This document shows, in pieces, positions 6,916 through 15,937 of a DNA stretch of 46,664 nt. The translations under genes and the position numbers were made by a program. The stretch comes from an uncultured Verrucomicrobiota bacterium (GTDB lineage Bacteria > Verrucomicrobiota > Verrucomicrobiia > Verrucomicrobiales > Verrucomicrobiaceae). Numbering within the stretch: the first letter of the stretch is position 1; every line of letters starts with the position of its first letter. Location: positions 1-46,664 of the forward strand of contig CAINXC010000541.1 of assembly GCA_903854655.1 (NCBI GenBank), read 5' to 3'. The notes under the pieces are model-generated. The model was given only the letters and a program-made list of their open reading frames with translations, searched no databases and had not been told where the DNA came from.

Positions 6916-9123
6916 ATGCTGCTGCTCCGTTTCATCGCCCTGCTTGTCCTGTCCGCCGCCATCGTCCATGCCGATGAGCGCTTGAAGCCCGTGAGCTTCG
7001 TCAACGACATTGTGCCCATCCTCACAAAGGCTGGCTGCAACGGAGGGGCGTGCCACGGCAAGAGCACGGGTCAAAATGGTTTCAAGCTCTCGATTTTCGG
7101 TTTCGAGCCAGCGGAAGATTACGAGCACCTGGTGATCGAAGGGCGGGGCCGCCGGCTGATGCCATCGGCGCCGGAGCAATCCCTGCTGTTGCGCAAGGCG
7201 GTGGCGGCGGTTCCCCATACGGGCGGCTTTCGCATCACGCCGAAGTCTGAGGCTTACGAAGCCTTGCGGCAATGGATCGCTCAAGGCGTGCCAAGCGATG
7301 TAGACGATCCCAAACGCCCGGCCCTGCAGCGCATCGCGGTGGAGCCGCCGTTGCGGCTGATGAAACGCGGCGAGTCGCAGCAGCTCAAGGTGGTCGCGTA
7401 TTTCAATGACGGCTCATCGAAGGATGTGACGCGCATGAGCATCATCGAGCCAAACGACAAGGCGCTTGCGAAGGTCAATGACGACGGTTTGGTGACCATG
7501 CTGAACCTGCCCGGCGATGTCAGTGTCATGACGCGCTACCAGGACAAAATGGCGGTGTTTCGGGCGACGATCCCAGTGGGCGCTGCGGTGAAGGATCTGC
7601 CGCCGACCGCGAACTACATCGACCAGCACATCTTTGCCAAGCTCAAGGAGGTGGGCATGCCGCCGAGCCCCTTGTGTGATGACGCGTCGTTCATTCGCCG
7701 TGCCACCCTCGATATTGCCGGGCGCCTGCCCAGCGCTGCCGAGTCCACGGCCTTCCTTTCAGACACAGCAGCGGACAAGCGGACGAAGTGGATCGACACG
7801 CTGCTCGCCGGAACGGACTACGCCGACCACTTCGCCAACTACTGGAGCGCGCTGCTGCGCAACCGTCGTGGCGACATCGACAAGACCCGCGATGACTCGC
7901 ACATCTGGGGCAATTTCGGCTTCCATGGCTGGATTCGCGACAGCCTGTACGCGAACAAGCCCTTTGATCAGTTTGTGCGCGAGATCATCACTTCTTCAGG
8001 AGAACTTGCCGACTGCCCGCCGGTGGCCTGGTATCGCCAGGTGCGCACGCCCCAGCAGCAGACCGAGGACACGGCGCAGCTCTTCCTTGGCGTGCGCATG
8101 CAGTGCGCGCAATGCCATCACCATCCCTATGAGCGCTGGAGCCAGCGCGATTACCAGGCGCTGGGCGCCTACTTCTCCCAGATGGACCGGCAGCCCACCA
8201 ACCGGCTCGCGGAAGAACGCATCGTGACCAAGCGGGTCATGGCCGAAACCATCAGCAAGAAGACCGGCGAAAAAATCACCCCCTCGGCATTGGGCACGGA
8301 AGCCAAGGGGCTGACTGTGGATGACGATGCGCGTTTCGCTCTCGCGGACTGGCTGGCGGACAAAAAGAATCCCTTCTTCGCGAAGGCGCTGGTGAACCGG
8401 TACTGGAAGCACTTTTTCAGTCGCGGCCTGGTCGATCCCGAGGACGACATGCGCGACACCAACCCGCCTTCCCACCCGGAGCTTCTCGACGCCCTGGCGC
8501 GTGATTTCGCCGCCAGCGGCTTTGATTTGAAGAAGCTGGTGCGCACAATCGCTTGCAGCAGCGCCTATCAGCTCTCATCGACGCCGAACGACAGCAATGC
8601 CGACGACCACCACTACTTCAGCCGGTACTATGCACGCCGTCTCACCGCAGAGGTGATGCTGGATGCGGTCAATGCCGTCACGGGCAGCTCCAGCAACTGG
8701 GCCAATCATCCGGCTGGCACGCGGGCGGTGCAGCTTCCGGACGACAGCTACAACAAGGGCGCCTATTTCCTTCAGGTGTTTGGCCGCCCTGATTCATCGA
8801 GCGCCTGCACCTGCGAGCGCCAGATGACAGCGAGTCTCAGCCAGAGCCTCATGCTGGCGAATTCTGATGATGTGCAAAACAAGCTGGGCACCCCGCACGG
8901 CATTGCCGACGTGTTCTCCACCGACACCAAGCGGAGCGACCAGGACAAGATCAACGATGTGTACCTGACCGCCTACGCGCGCCGGGCCACGGCTGACGAG
9001 TCCAAGCTCGCAACCGATTACATCGCCCGCAAGGCCTCCGCTGATCCCTCGGCGAAACGGACGGCATGGGAGGACATCCTGTGGGCTGTGATGAGCAGCA
9101 AGGAATTCCTGTTTAACCATTGA
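6916..9123 (+). CDS. Secreted DUF1549/DUF1553 protein with planctomycete-type cytochrome motif
   Basis: 735 residues from the ATG at 6916, chosen because it opens a clean signal peptide (MLLLRFIALLVLSAAIVHA). An ATG at 6868 would add 16 residues ahead of it. Domains in order: a planctomycete cytochrome-like segment with a CNGGACH motif (C41, C46, H47), a Big2-like beta domain at ~140-220, DUF1549 from ~235 with the strongly conserved CAQCHHHP at 397-404, and DUF1553 from ~480 with 'LVNRYWKHFFSRGLVDPEDDM' in outline. These proteins are extracytoplasmic, abundant in Planctomycetes and Verrucomicrobia, and linked by gene context to polysaccharide or sulfated-glycan breakdown, but their chemistry is unproven. 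The common DUF1501 partner is not beside it. The stop overlaps a possible ATG of the next gene. Confidence 0.9.
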   Translation: MLLLRFIALLVLSAAIVHADERLKPVSFVNDIVPILTKAGCNGGACHGKSTGQNGFKLSIFGFEPAEDYEHLVIEGRGRRLMPSAPEQSLLLRKAVAAVPHTGGFRITPKSEAYEALRQWIAQGVPSDVDDPKRPALQRIAVEPPLRLMKRGESQQLKVVAYFNDGSSKDVTRMSIIEPNDKALAKVNDDGLVTMLNLPGDVSVMTRYQDKMAVFRATIPVGAAVKDLPPTANYIDQHIFAKLKEVGMPPSPLCDDASFIRRATLDIAGRLPSAAESTAFLSDTAADKRTKWIDTLLAGTDYADHFANYWSALLRNRRGDIDKTRDDSHIWGNFGFHGWIRDSLYANKPFDQFVREIITSSGELADCPPVAWYRQVRTPQQQTEDTAQLFLGVRMQCAQCHHHPYERWSQRDYQALGAYFSQMDRQPTNRLAEERIVTKRVMAETISKKTGEKITPSALGTEAKGLTVDDDARFALADWLADKKNPFFAKALVNRYWKHFFSRGLVDPEDDMRDTNPPSHPELLDALARDFAASGFDLKKLVRTIACSSAYQLSSTPNDSNADDHHYFSRYYARRLTAEVMLDAVNAVTGSSSNWANHPAGTRAVQLPDDSYNKGAYFLQVFGRPDSSSACTCERQMTASLSQSLMLANSDDVQNKLGTPHGIADVFSTDTKRSDQDKINDVYLTAYARRATADESKLATDYIARKASADPSAKRTAWEDILWAVMSSKEFLFNH

Positions 9124-9167
9124 AGCGTGCTGATCCTCATCAGGGAGATGGCGGAAGAAGATCAAGC

Positions 9168-11093
9168 ATGAAAGACGAGGCACTGAAGGTGGCGTTCACG
9201 GGCGGAACAAAATGGGTCATGGCTGTGTGGCTGGGAATGCTGACGACCGCCAGTGCCCAGCTCCCGCAGCCTCAATTCACCACCATATTTCCCTGTGGGG
9301 GCAAGGCGAGGGAAACCGTCGCGGTGAAAATCACCGGCACTGATCTCGATGAGGCGGCGTTGCGGTTCACCCATCCCGGCATCACCGCCCAGGCGGATGC
9401 CAAGGATCCCAAGAAGCAGACGGTCACCGTTGCCAAGGAGGTCCCGGCTGGGTTGTACGATGTGCGTGTGGCGGGCAAGTTTGGGCTTTCCAATCCGCGT
9501 GTTTTCCAGGTCGGTGCGTTGCCGGAGATCATCAGCAACGACAAGCATGGCACGCGCGAGACGGCGCTGGAGATCGTCATCCCTTCAGTGGTCAATGGCA
9601 TCGCAGGCAGTCAGCGGGATGACTGGTTCAAGCTCGCTGCCAAGAAGGGGCAGAAGATACTCCTGCGGTGCTGGGCGGAAGAGCTGGATTCAAAGATGGT
9701 GCCTGCCCTGGCGATCTATGATGCCAGTGGAAGAGAGCTTCATCGTGAACGGCATCAGCCGGTGCTGGAATGGCAGGCGAAGGAAGACGGGCCGCTGTTT
9801 GTGCAGTTGAACGACTACCTTTACAAGGGTGGCGCGGAGTTCTTCTATCGCCTGGAGATCCGCGAGGCGTCTCCGGCACCAAGGATCGCCAAAGACGACC
9901 TGTTCTGGCCCCTGGCCAAGGGGACCGCACCCGAAGTGGAGCCCAACGACGCCGCGCACCCTCAGGCCATCACTCTGCCCTGCGAGATCAGCGGCTCTTT
10001 CTTTCCGGCGCGCGACGTGGATGTCTTCAGTTTCTCTGCCCAAAAAGGGGATCTCTGGTGGGTTGAGGTCACCTCGCAGCGGCTGGGGCTGAAAACGAAT
10101 CCGCGTCTGGTCATCCAACACAACGACAAGGACGTGCTGGAGCTCAATGATGGTCCACCGGTGCCAGGACTGCCGGACTTCGACGGCTCGCACCTTGATC
10201 CTGTGGGCAAATTCGAGGTGAAGGAGGACGGCGAATACAAGCTCAGTCTCCGCGATCTTGCCAATGTGGCGGCTGACCCCGCACGGCGCTATCAGCTTTC
10301 GATTCGCAAGGCCGCGCCTGATTTTGCGCTGGTGGCGATTCCGGTGCCCCCCAAGGAGAACAAGGCTGGGAAGGACTTCACCGGGCCGGTGGTTACGGTG
10401 TGGAATCACAATGTGCGCCGGGGTGAGATGCTGCCGGTCCGGGTCATCGTGCTGCGTCGCGATGGTTTTGACGGGGAGATTCATATCACCGCCGAAGGGC
10501 TGCCCCCGGGCGTGACCTGTTCCGAAACTGTCGTGAGCGGCGAGGTTCAGGACACCATGCTCTTTCTACGTGCGAGCGAAGATGCGGCGACCTTTGCGGG
10601 TACGATCAAAGTGGTTGGCATCTCGGCCGGAGTGAAACACGAGGCGTGGGGCACGACCACCCTGTGGAATCTCGGTGTCAGCGATTTTATCGAACCGTCG
10701 CGCTGGCGCTTTACGCAGGAAATTGCGCTCGGAGTTGTGACTGACGAGGTGTTTCCCGTTGCGCTGAAGACGGACGGCAAGCCCATCGAGGCGACCACCA
10801 AGGACAAGGTGAAGATCCATGTGAAAATCGAACGCTCCAAGGACTTCAAGGAGCCGGTCAAGTACAAGGCCGCTGGCATCGCGGGGCTGGAAAAGAGCAG
10901 TGAATTTGCGTCCGCAGCAACGGTGGGCGAGATGGACAACGAGGTGGATCTCGCGCCCCTGAAGTTGAAGCCAGGCACGTTCACCCTCTGGTTCACCGGC
11001 GGCGTGAAAATGAAGGCCAAAGGCAAGGATGTGACTGCGAACGTGTATTCGACCCCTGTGATTCTGAAGGTGACGGAGGCCCCAAAAAAGTGA
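9168..11093 (+). CDS. Secreted PPC-domain protein of the DUF1549 cluster
   Basis: 641 residues from the ATG at 9168, which has a purine-rich ribosome-binding site (GGAAGAAG) just upstream. An in-frame ATG at 9120 overlaps the previous stop and is the alternative. The export signal spans roughly residues 10-31 (WVMAVWLGMLTTASAQ). The protein is a chain of beta-sandwich domains: an IPT/TIG-like N-terminal domain ('GGKARETVAVKITGTDL'), then two PPC-like (bacterial pre-peptidase C-terminal) domains with the typical 'DWFKLAAKKGQKILLRCWAE' and 'DVDVFSFSAQKGDLWWVEV' signatures, then Ig-like domains. There is no catalytic motif. Proteins of this type regularly sit with DUF1549/1553 proteins and are probably binding or scaffold partners. 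Confidence 0.85.
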   Translation: MKDEALKVAFTGGTKWVMAVWLGMLTTASAQLPQPQFTTIFPCGGKARETVAVKITGTDLDEAALRFTHPGITAQADAKDPKKQTVTVAKEVPAGLYDVRVAGKFGLSNPRVFQVGALPEIISNDKHGTRETALEIVIPSVVNGIAGSQRDDWFKLAAKKGQKILLRCWAEELDSKMVPALAIYDASGRELHRERHQPVLEWQAKEDGPLFVQLNDYLYKGGAEFFYRLEIREASPAPRIAKDDLFWPLAKGTAPEVEPNDAAHPQAITLPCEISGSFFPARDVDVFSFSAQKGDLWWVEVTSQRLGLKTNPRLVIQHNDKDVLELNDGPPVPGLPDFDGSHLDPVGKFEVKEDGEYKLSLRDLANVAADPARRYQLSIRKAAPDFALVAIPVPPKENKAGKDFTGPVVTVWNHNVRRGEMLPVRVIVLRRDGFDGEIHITAEGLPPGVTCSETVVSGEVQDTMLFLRASEDAATFAGTIKVVGISAGVKHEAWGTTTLWNLGVSDFIEPSRWRFTQEIALGVVTDEVFPVALKTDGKPIEATTKDKVKIHVKIERSKDFKEPVKYKAAGIAGLEKSSEFASAATVGEMDNEVDLAPLKLKPGTFTLWFTGGVKMKAKGKDVTANVYSTPVILKVTEAPKK

Positions 11094-13459
11094 TGAGCCT
11101 GCGATTTTGTTTCTTCCTTCCGGTCTGCCTTGCATGCCTCCCGGCCTTTGCCGGCAATCCGCTCGACTTTGCCAAGGATGTGCTGCCCATCCTGGAGCGT
11201 AGCTGCCTGCCCTGTCACAATGCCACGAAATCGGAGGCTGATTTGATGCTGGAGACGCCGCAGCTCATGCTCAAGGGCGGCGAGAAGGGGCCGGCGATCA
11301 AGCCGAACCATGGTGCTGAAAGCCTGCTTTACCTGACCGCTGCGAAGCTGAAAAAACCTTTCATGCCTCCCGCTGAGAACAAGTCGAAGGCGCTGCCCCT
11401 GAGTTCCCAGCAGGTGGAGATCATTCGCCGGTGGATTGATGAAGGGGCGATTGGCAAGGGCAAGGTCAAGGAACCGGTGAAGTGGCAGTCCATGCCTCGT
11501 CTGGCCCGCGTTAATGCCGTCGTGCTCACCAACGACGGCGGCTTTGCCGCCGTCGCCCGGGGAAACCGGGTGACACTGTACGATCTGTCTCTGAAGCAGC
11601 CTGTCGCGGAACTGCCCGCCGATGCGCACCGTGATTTGATCAATGCTCTCGCCTTCAGCCCGGATGGCTCATTGCTGGCAACAGGCAGTTACGGTGAGGT
11701 CAAGCTCTGGAAGCTCTCCACACTGCAACTCAAACCTGCTTCGGCCCCCTCGGCTGACCTTGCGAAGCTGGAGTGCATCAGCCCAGACGGCACGTTGAAA
11801 GCATCGGCTCCGGCCAATGCCGAAGCCCGCATCACCAGTGCTGATGGCAAGAAGATCCTGGCGAGCCTGCGTCTGGACAGGGATCTGGCGGATCGAATCG
11901 CCCGGCAGGACCTCCAGGTGATGACGAGCACTTTTGAGTTGAGCTACCAGACAGGGGAGCAAAAGAAGGCCGCCGATTCCCTCACCAAGTTTGAAGAAGC
12001 AGCAAAAAAGGCCGCGACCGAAAATGCGGACTTTGTGAAGCGGAAGGTGGAGATTGAGAAGGCGGTGACGGAGGCCGCGAAACAGCGCGATGAATTGCGC
12101 CGGGCGCTTGAGACATCCGCCGCCGCCGTGGTGTCTGCAACTGGGGCCAAGGACAAGGCAGACAAAGATCAAGCCGCTGCCCAGACGGCATCCGATGGCC
12201 TCAAGAATTCACCGGACAAAAATGCAGTGGAGGAAGCAACGAAGGCTTTGCCTGCAGTCAAAAAGGCTGCAGAAACAGCCGCCAAGGCACTTGCAGAGGC
12301 CACCAAGAAGCAAACCGATGCCACCACCAAGGCTAACGAGGCCCAAAAGGCCCTGAATGAAGCCCAGAGCGAAACCGGTAAGGTGACTGATGCCGCGCTG
12401 ACGGCGAAGAAGACGGCTGATGACCTTGCTAAAGGCAAGGCGGATGTGGAGACCTTGAAAAAGCTGGTGGTTTCCGCTCAGTCCGATCTGGACAAGGCCA
12501 AGAAGGCGCAGGACGGCCTGGGCAAGTCCTTGCCGGTCGTCCCCAGCCCCTTCCGAGGGCTGGCGTTTTCTGCGGACGGCAAGCTGGTGGTCAGCTCCCA
12601 TGAGGACGGCTGCCTGCGCTGCTGGAATGCTCGGACGGGCGAGGCCCGATGGACGCATCATTTGGACAAGCAACCTCTGGGAGGCGTGATACTAAGGGAC
12701 GAGGCGCTCGTGGTTGCGAAGGCCTCTGGGGAAGCTTTCACCCTGGATCTGACACCCCGGTTTGACCTGGTGCGAACGATTGGCGACAGCACCAAGGTGG
12801 ATTCTCCGCTCACGGACCGGGTCAATGCGCTGGCTTTTTCGCCCGATGGCAAGCTGCTCGCCACCGGCAGCGGTGATCCTTCGCGCAGCGGCGAGATCAA
12901 GCTTTGGGATCTGTCCACTGGCAGGCTCGTGCGCGAGTTCGTGAAGCCCCACAAGGACGCCGTGCTAGCCCTCGACTTTTCCCACGATGGCAGGCAGCTC
13001 GCGAGCGGGGCGGCCGACCGAGCGGTGCGCTTGTGGGAGGTGGCCACCGGCACCCAGTTGCGGAATCTGGAGGCCCACAGCAATCACGTTCTCGCAGTGA
13101 GTCTTCGTCACGATGGTCGCATGCTTGCAAGCGCGGGGGCCGATGGCGCGGTGCGCACCTGGAGCCTCCTCACGGGCGATGTGGTGAAGACAATCAGCGA
13201 TTTTAAAAAGGAGGTCACCAGCGTTCATTACGCCGAGCAGCGTGATCTGCTGGTGGCGACTTCCGGTGATCCCTCGCTCCGGCTGTTCACAGATGAGGGC
13301 ACCGGAGTGCGGAGCGACGACAAGACCTTCAAAAGCTTCCTGACCGCCGGATGCGCAACCCCTGACGGCAAGGTGGAGGTGGCGGGCGATGCCGCAGGCA
13401 CTCTGTGGATCATGAGCGGTGCCGGAACAGTGCTGGCGAGCTTTGAGGCGCCAAAATGA
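11093..13459 (+). CDS. Planctomycete-type cytochrome c / WD40 protein with internal coiled coil
   Basis: 788 residues. The ATG at 11093 overlaps the preceding stop by one base and opens a signal peptide (MSLRFCFFLPVCLACLPAFA). Residues ~23-125 form a planctomycete cytochrome C domain with a CLPCHN heme-binding motif and a 'KKPFMPPAENKSKALPLS' stretch. One or two WD40 blades follow (NALAFSPDGSLLATGSYGEVKLW in outline). Then come ~220 residues of Ala/Lys/Glu-rich heptads (about 270-480), predicted as coiled coil. At least five further WD40 blades complete the propeller to the C-terminus. It is the third gene of the tightly packed cluster. The coiled coil splitting the propeller is unusual. A redox or binding role at the cell envelope is inferred. 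Confidence 0.88.
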   Translation: MSLRFCFFLPVCLACLPAFAGNPLDFAKDVLPILERSCLPCHNATKSEADLMLETPQLMLKGGEKGPAIKPNHGAESLLYLTAAKLKKPFMPPAENKSKALPLSSQQVEIIRRWIDEGAIGKGKVKEPVKWQSMPRLARVNAVVLTNDGGFAAVARGNRVTLYDLSLKQPVAELPADAHRDLINALAFSPDGSLLATGSYGEVKLWKLSTLQLKPASAPSADLAKLECISPDGTLKASAPANAEARITSADGKKILASLRLDRDLADRIARQDLQVMTSTFELSYQTGEQKKAADSLTKFEEAAKKAATENADFVKRKVEIEKAVTEAAKQRDELRRALETSAAAVVSATGAKDKADKDQAAAQTASDGLKNSPDKNAVEEATKALPAVKKAAETAAKALAEATKKQTDATTKANEAQKALNEAQSETGKVTDAALTAKKTADDLAKGKADVETLKKLVVSAQSDLDKAKKAQDGLGKSLPVVPSPFRGLAFSADGKLVVSSHEDGCLRCWNARTGEARWTHHLDKQPLGGVILRDEALVVAKASGEAFTLDLTPRFDLVRTIGDSTKVDSPLTDRVNALAFSPDGKLLATGSGDPSRSGEIKLWDLSTGRLVREFVKPHKDAVLALDFSHDGRQLASGAADRAVRLWEVATGTQLRNLEAHSNHVLAVSLRHDGRMLASAGADGAVRTWSLLTGDVVKTISDFKKEVTSVHYAEQRDLLVATSGDPSLRLFTDEGTGVRSDDKTFKSFLTAGCATPDGKVEVAGDAAGTLWIMSGAGTVLASFEAPK

Positions 13460-13476
13460 CCGGTGCCATGGCGCGC

Positions 13477-14949
13477 TCACTGATCGGCATCGTTGGCGTC
13501 CAGCACCGCGTTGATGATGGTCATGCGTGGCGTACCGTTGACCGGCTGCCAGCCCAGCAGGATGCGGACGATGTAGAGTTCCCCCCAGGCGAGGGCTTGA
13601 TCCATTGAGCGCCCGGTTGGCGAGTCCTTGGGCAGTTGCACCAGCGCGCGGTCGGTGCCGTTGCCGTAGCCCTGCACATCAAAGAAGTAATTGGTCTCGC
13701 GCAGATTGGGTGCCTCGCTGAAACCGAAGTTTCGGCGCAGGCCGAGGCTGATCCACTGAGGCTCCGCCTGAGGGTTCTTCTGGTAGGCTGCGAACGCGCC
13801 CTCCAGCGAGTCGCCAAGCAGTTGCCAGTCGATTTTCAGTTCGCCATCATCACTCGTTGCGAGGCGAAGAATGCCCGAAGAGTCCGCGCTGAGATTGGTG
13901 GCCACGTCGAAGAGGGGCTGCGGGTTTGCGGCGGGCAGGCAGCGCACCGGTTTGGTGATTTCGGTCAGCGCTTTGAGTTCCAAAGCGGGGTGGCGGGCGA
14001 AGAAGGCCTTCAGGCGGTCGGTGTTCTTGGCCGGAAAAGCAATGCAGGCGAGGCGCTCGGGATCGTTTGTTGCCGCAAGGAGGCGGTTGAGCAGAGGCCG
14101 GGCGATCTCTTCTGATTGTGCCGGCGAGAGTTTGAATTCACGAGGCAACGGTGCGTCACCAACGGGAATGGCCTTTGCAATGGTGCCTGTCTCCAGACCC
14201 ACGACCACTGGCGCGGCTGCTGGCGGGGGAACCATCAGCGGAGAAGGTGCGGGTTTCGCGCGGGCTTCAATGGCGAGGCGTTCCATGGCGGCATTGGCAC
14301 GGCGGCGTTCCACCGCGATCGTGGCGACCAGGGCGAGAATGATGGTGCCGGCGATCAGCCACGGCCAGGGCATGCGACGCCTTTGGCCACCGGGTGGCCA
14401 GGCCATGTTTGCATTCCCGGCATTGAGGGCAGGTTCAAGACCGGGCCAGGGAGTGAGTCTGGGCATGGACGAGGGCTTCATCGGTGTCCAGTCTGCTGGA
14501 GCACGGGGTGTTCCTGGAGGGGGTGCCGCAGGGCCTTGCACCTCCGGTTCAGGAGGCACGGGAGCGCTTGGCCGAAAACGAGAGGAGCTCTGTTCGTTGT
14601 AGGCTTGAACCGCCGCCCAATCCGTCATGTCCTGTTGCGGGTGCACGTTCGGAGCAGGCGAAGCCATGGTCGGCCGGAGCGAAGGGATGACAGGAGATGA
14701 GGCGACCGGGGGGTATTGCTGGACCTCCCACCCGGCGGGATTCGACGAAGCGGAGTAGGGGCTGGCGGGCGTGGGTGCGAATCGTTTGGTCTCGCGACGA
14801 GCGGGAGGGGCTGGCAGGGCTGGGAACTGGCCACGCAAGGCACTGAAGGCACAGTGCGGACAAGCCTGCACCATCTGCGGATGCTCGATGTGCGTCAGAA
14901 AGGTCCGACCACAAGCGGGGCATTGGAGGTGAGAAGGGGCGCCTGCCAT
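13477..14949 (-). CDS. Zinc-ribbon, single-pass membrane protein of unknown function
   Basis: 490 residues from the ATG at 14949. A TTG at 14961 is a less likely start. The N-terminus has a zinc ribbon (CPACGRTF then CPHC about 22 residues later). Residues ~35-190 are Pro/Ala-rich and disordered. One transmembrane helix follows (MPWPWLIAGTIILALVATIA, ~190-212), then a helical linker and a C-terminal globular region of ~230 residues ('ALELKALTEITKPVRCLPA', 'YFFDVQGYGNGTDRALVQLP'). I do not recognise the C-terminal domain. The layout (cytosolic zinc ribbon, helix, extracytoplasmic domain) is common among uncharacterised verrucomicrobial proteins. Its 3' end faces the cytochrome/WD40 gene with 17 bases between them. 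Confidence 0.65.
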   Translation of the reverse strand: MAGAPSHLQCPACGRTFLTHIEHPQMVQACPHCAFSALRGQFPALPAPPARRETKRFAPTPASPYSASSNPAGWEVQQYPPVASSPVIPSLRPTMASPAPNVHPQQDMTDWAAVQAYNEQSSSRFRPSAPVPPEPEVQGPAAPPPGTPRAPADWTPMKPSSMPRLTPWPGLEPALNAGNANMAWPPGGQRRRMPWPWLIAGTIILALVATIAVERRRANAAMERLAIEARAKPAPSPLMVPPPAAAPVVVGLETGTIAKAIPVGDAPLPREFKLSPAQSEEIARPLLNRLLAATNDPERLACIAFPAKNTDRLKAFFARHPALELKALTEITKPVRCLPAANPQPLFDVATNLSADSSGILRLATSDDGELKIDWQLLGDSLEGAFAAYQKNPQAEPQWISLGLRRNFGFSEAPNLRETNYFFDVQGYGNGTDRALVQLPKDSPTGRSMDQALAWGELYIVRILLGWQPVNGTPRMTIINAVLDANDADQ

Positions 14950-15178
14950 AGTCAAAGACAATCAATTATCTGCTATTCTTTAGCAATTGCCACAAAAATT
15001 ACGGCAAAAACTAGCTCCAACTGAGCCCTGGGACCGGTTCAATCACGATTTCCGTTTCGAAAAACAGCTATTAATCCCAAATTAAATTCTAGTAAATGCT
15101 GATAAAATGGTTAATATTCTTTTTATATTGCAAAAAACCAATGTTTTGCGTAGATTTTCAAAAATATTAGACCCTCCT
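14950..15178. promoter_or_regulatory. AT-rich divergent intergenic region
   Basis: About 230 bases that are far richer in A+T than the flanking genes. It lies between two divergent genes and so must hold both promoters. A 5-bp inverted repeat TGCTA/TAGCA (14971-14985) lies just upstream of the minus-strand gene and could be an operator. A candidate promoter for the plus-strand gene is listed separately. Confidence 0.4.
15128..15156 (+). promoter_or_regulatory. Candidate sigma70 promoter of the 3D-domain gene
   Basis: TTGCAA (15128-15133) and TAGATT (15151-15156) are separated by 17 bases, each matching 4 of 6 consensus positions. The predicted transcript would start about 16 bases before the ATG at 15179, which agrees with choosing that ATG over the one at 15107. 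Confidence 0.35.
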
Positions 15179-15925
15179 ATGAATTCCATCCGAAAATTAT
15201 CGTTGGTACTGGGCATTGCGGGCATGTTGACACCGTCTTGTTCTTTGAGTCCAGATCGTTCGGTGGGGGTGGCGAGCCCGCTGACCAGCGGGGTACGTTA
15301 CGAGCTTCGCAAGGCGCTTTCCTCGACGGCGTCGTTTGACCCCCAGGAGCTGAAAAGCAGGTACTTCGTTCTCAAGCCCGACGCGCCGCCAGTGATTGCT
15401 GGCAGCCGAGCCGGGGTGGGCGGTGCACTGGCCGTCCGCACCACCGCCTACACGCATTCCGAACTCGATCACCTGATCTATGGCAGGCTGAGCGCCGTGG
15501 GGCAGCCGCTGCGATTTGGCAACGTGCGCAGTGCTGCGGCCGACTGGTCGCGCTTTCCGCTTGGCACTCGCTTCCGGGTGAGAGGGCAGCCGGGCGTGAT
15601 CTATCAAGTGGATGACTATGGCAGCGCCCTGGTGGGCTCCAACACGATTGACTTGTACTGCCCGACCCGCCGTCAAATGGTCAACTGGGGAGTGCGCACG
15701 CTGGACATCGAAGTCATCAAGTGGGGGTCGTTCGAAGCGAGCCTGGAATGCATGAAGGATCGCGTCGCCTTCCCTCATGTACGTCGCATGATGCGCGAGA
15801 TTGAACAGCAGATGACCGGCCTGGCGAGGAGTGCGAGGACCACCAGCGACACGCCCACCACGGCGATGGTTGCGCCTCAAATGCTGCGTCGGGATACCTG
15901 GGCATGGTCAGGCTCCTCCTTCTAG
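15179..15925 (+). CDS. 3D-domain envelope protein, likely lipoprotein
   Basis: 248 residues from the ATG at 15179. The N-terminus (MNSIRKLSLVLGIAGMLTPSCSLS) is an export signal with a possible lipobox at TPSC. Residues ~85-195 match the 3D domain found in MltA-type lytic transglycosylases and spore/cell-wall proteins: 'VRTTAYTHSE', 'DWSRFPLGTRFRV', then the Asp-rich motif YQVDDYGSALVGSNTIDLYC, whose three conserved acidic positions give the domain its name. 3D domains form a double-psi beta-barrel and act on peptidoglycan. The MltA N-terminal domain is absent, so a complete transglycosylase is not shown. It ends 12 bases from the convergent EamA gene. Confidence 0.75.
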   Translation: MNSIRKLSLVLGIAGMLTPSCSLSPDRSVGVASPLTSGVRYELRKALSSTASFDPQELKSRYFVLKPDAPPVIAGSRAGVGGALAVRTTAYTHSELDHLIYGRLSAVGQPLRFGNVRSAAADWSRFPLGTRFRVRGQPGVIYQVDDYGSALVGSNTIDLYCPTRRQMVNWGVRTLDIEVIKWGSFEASLECMKDRVAFPHVRRMMREIEQQMTGLARSARTTSDTPTTAMVAPQMLRRDTWAWSGSSF

Positions 15926-15937
15926 GTGCCAGGCACC

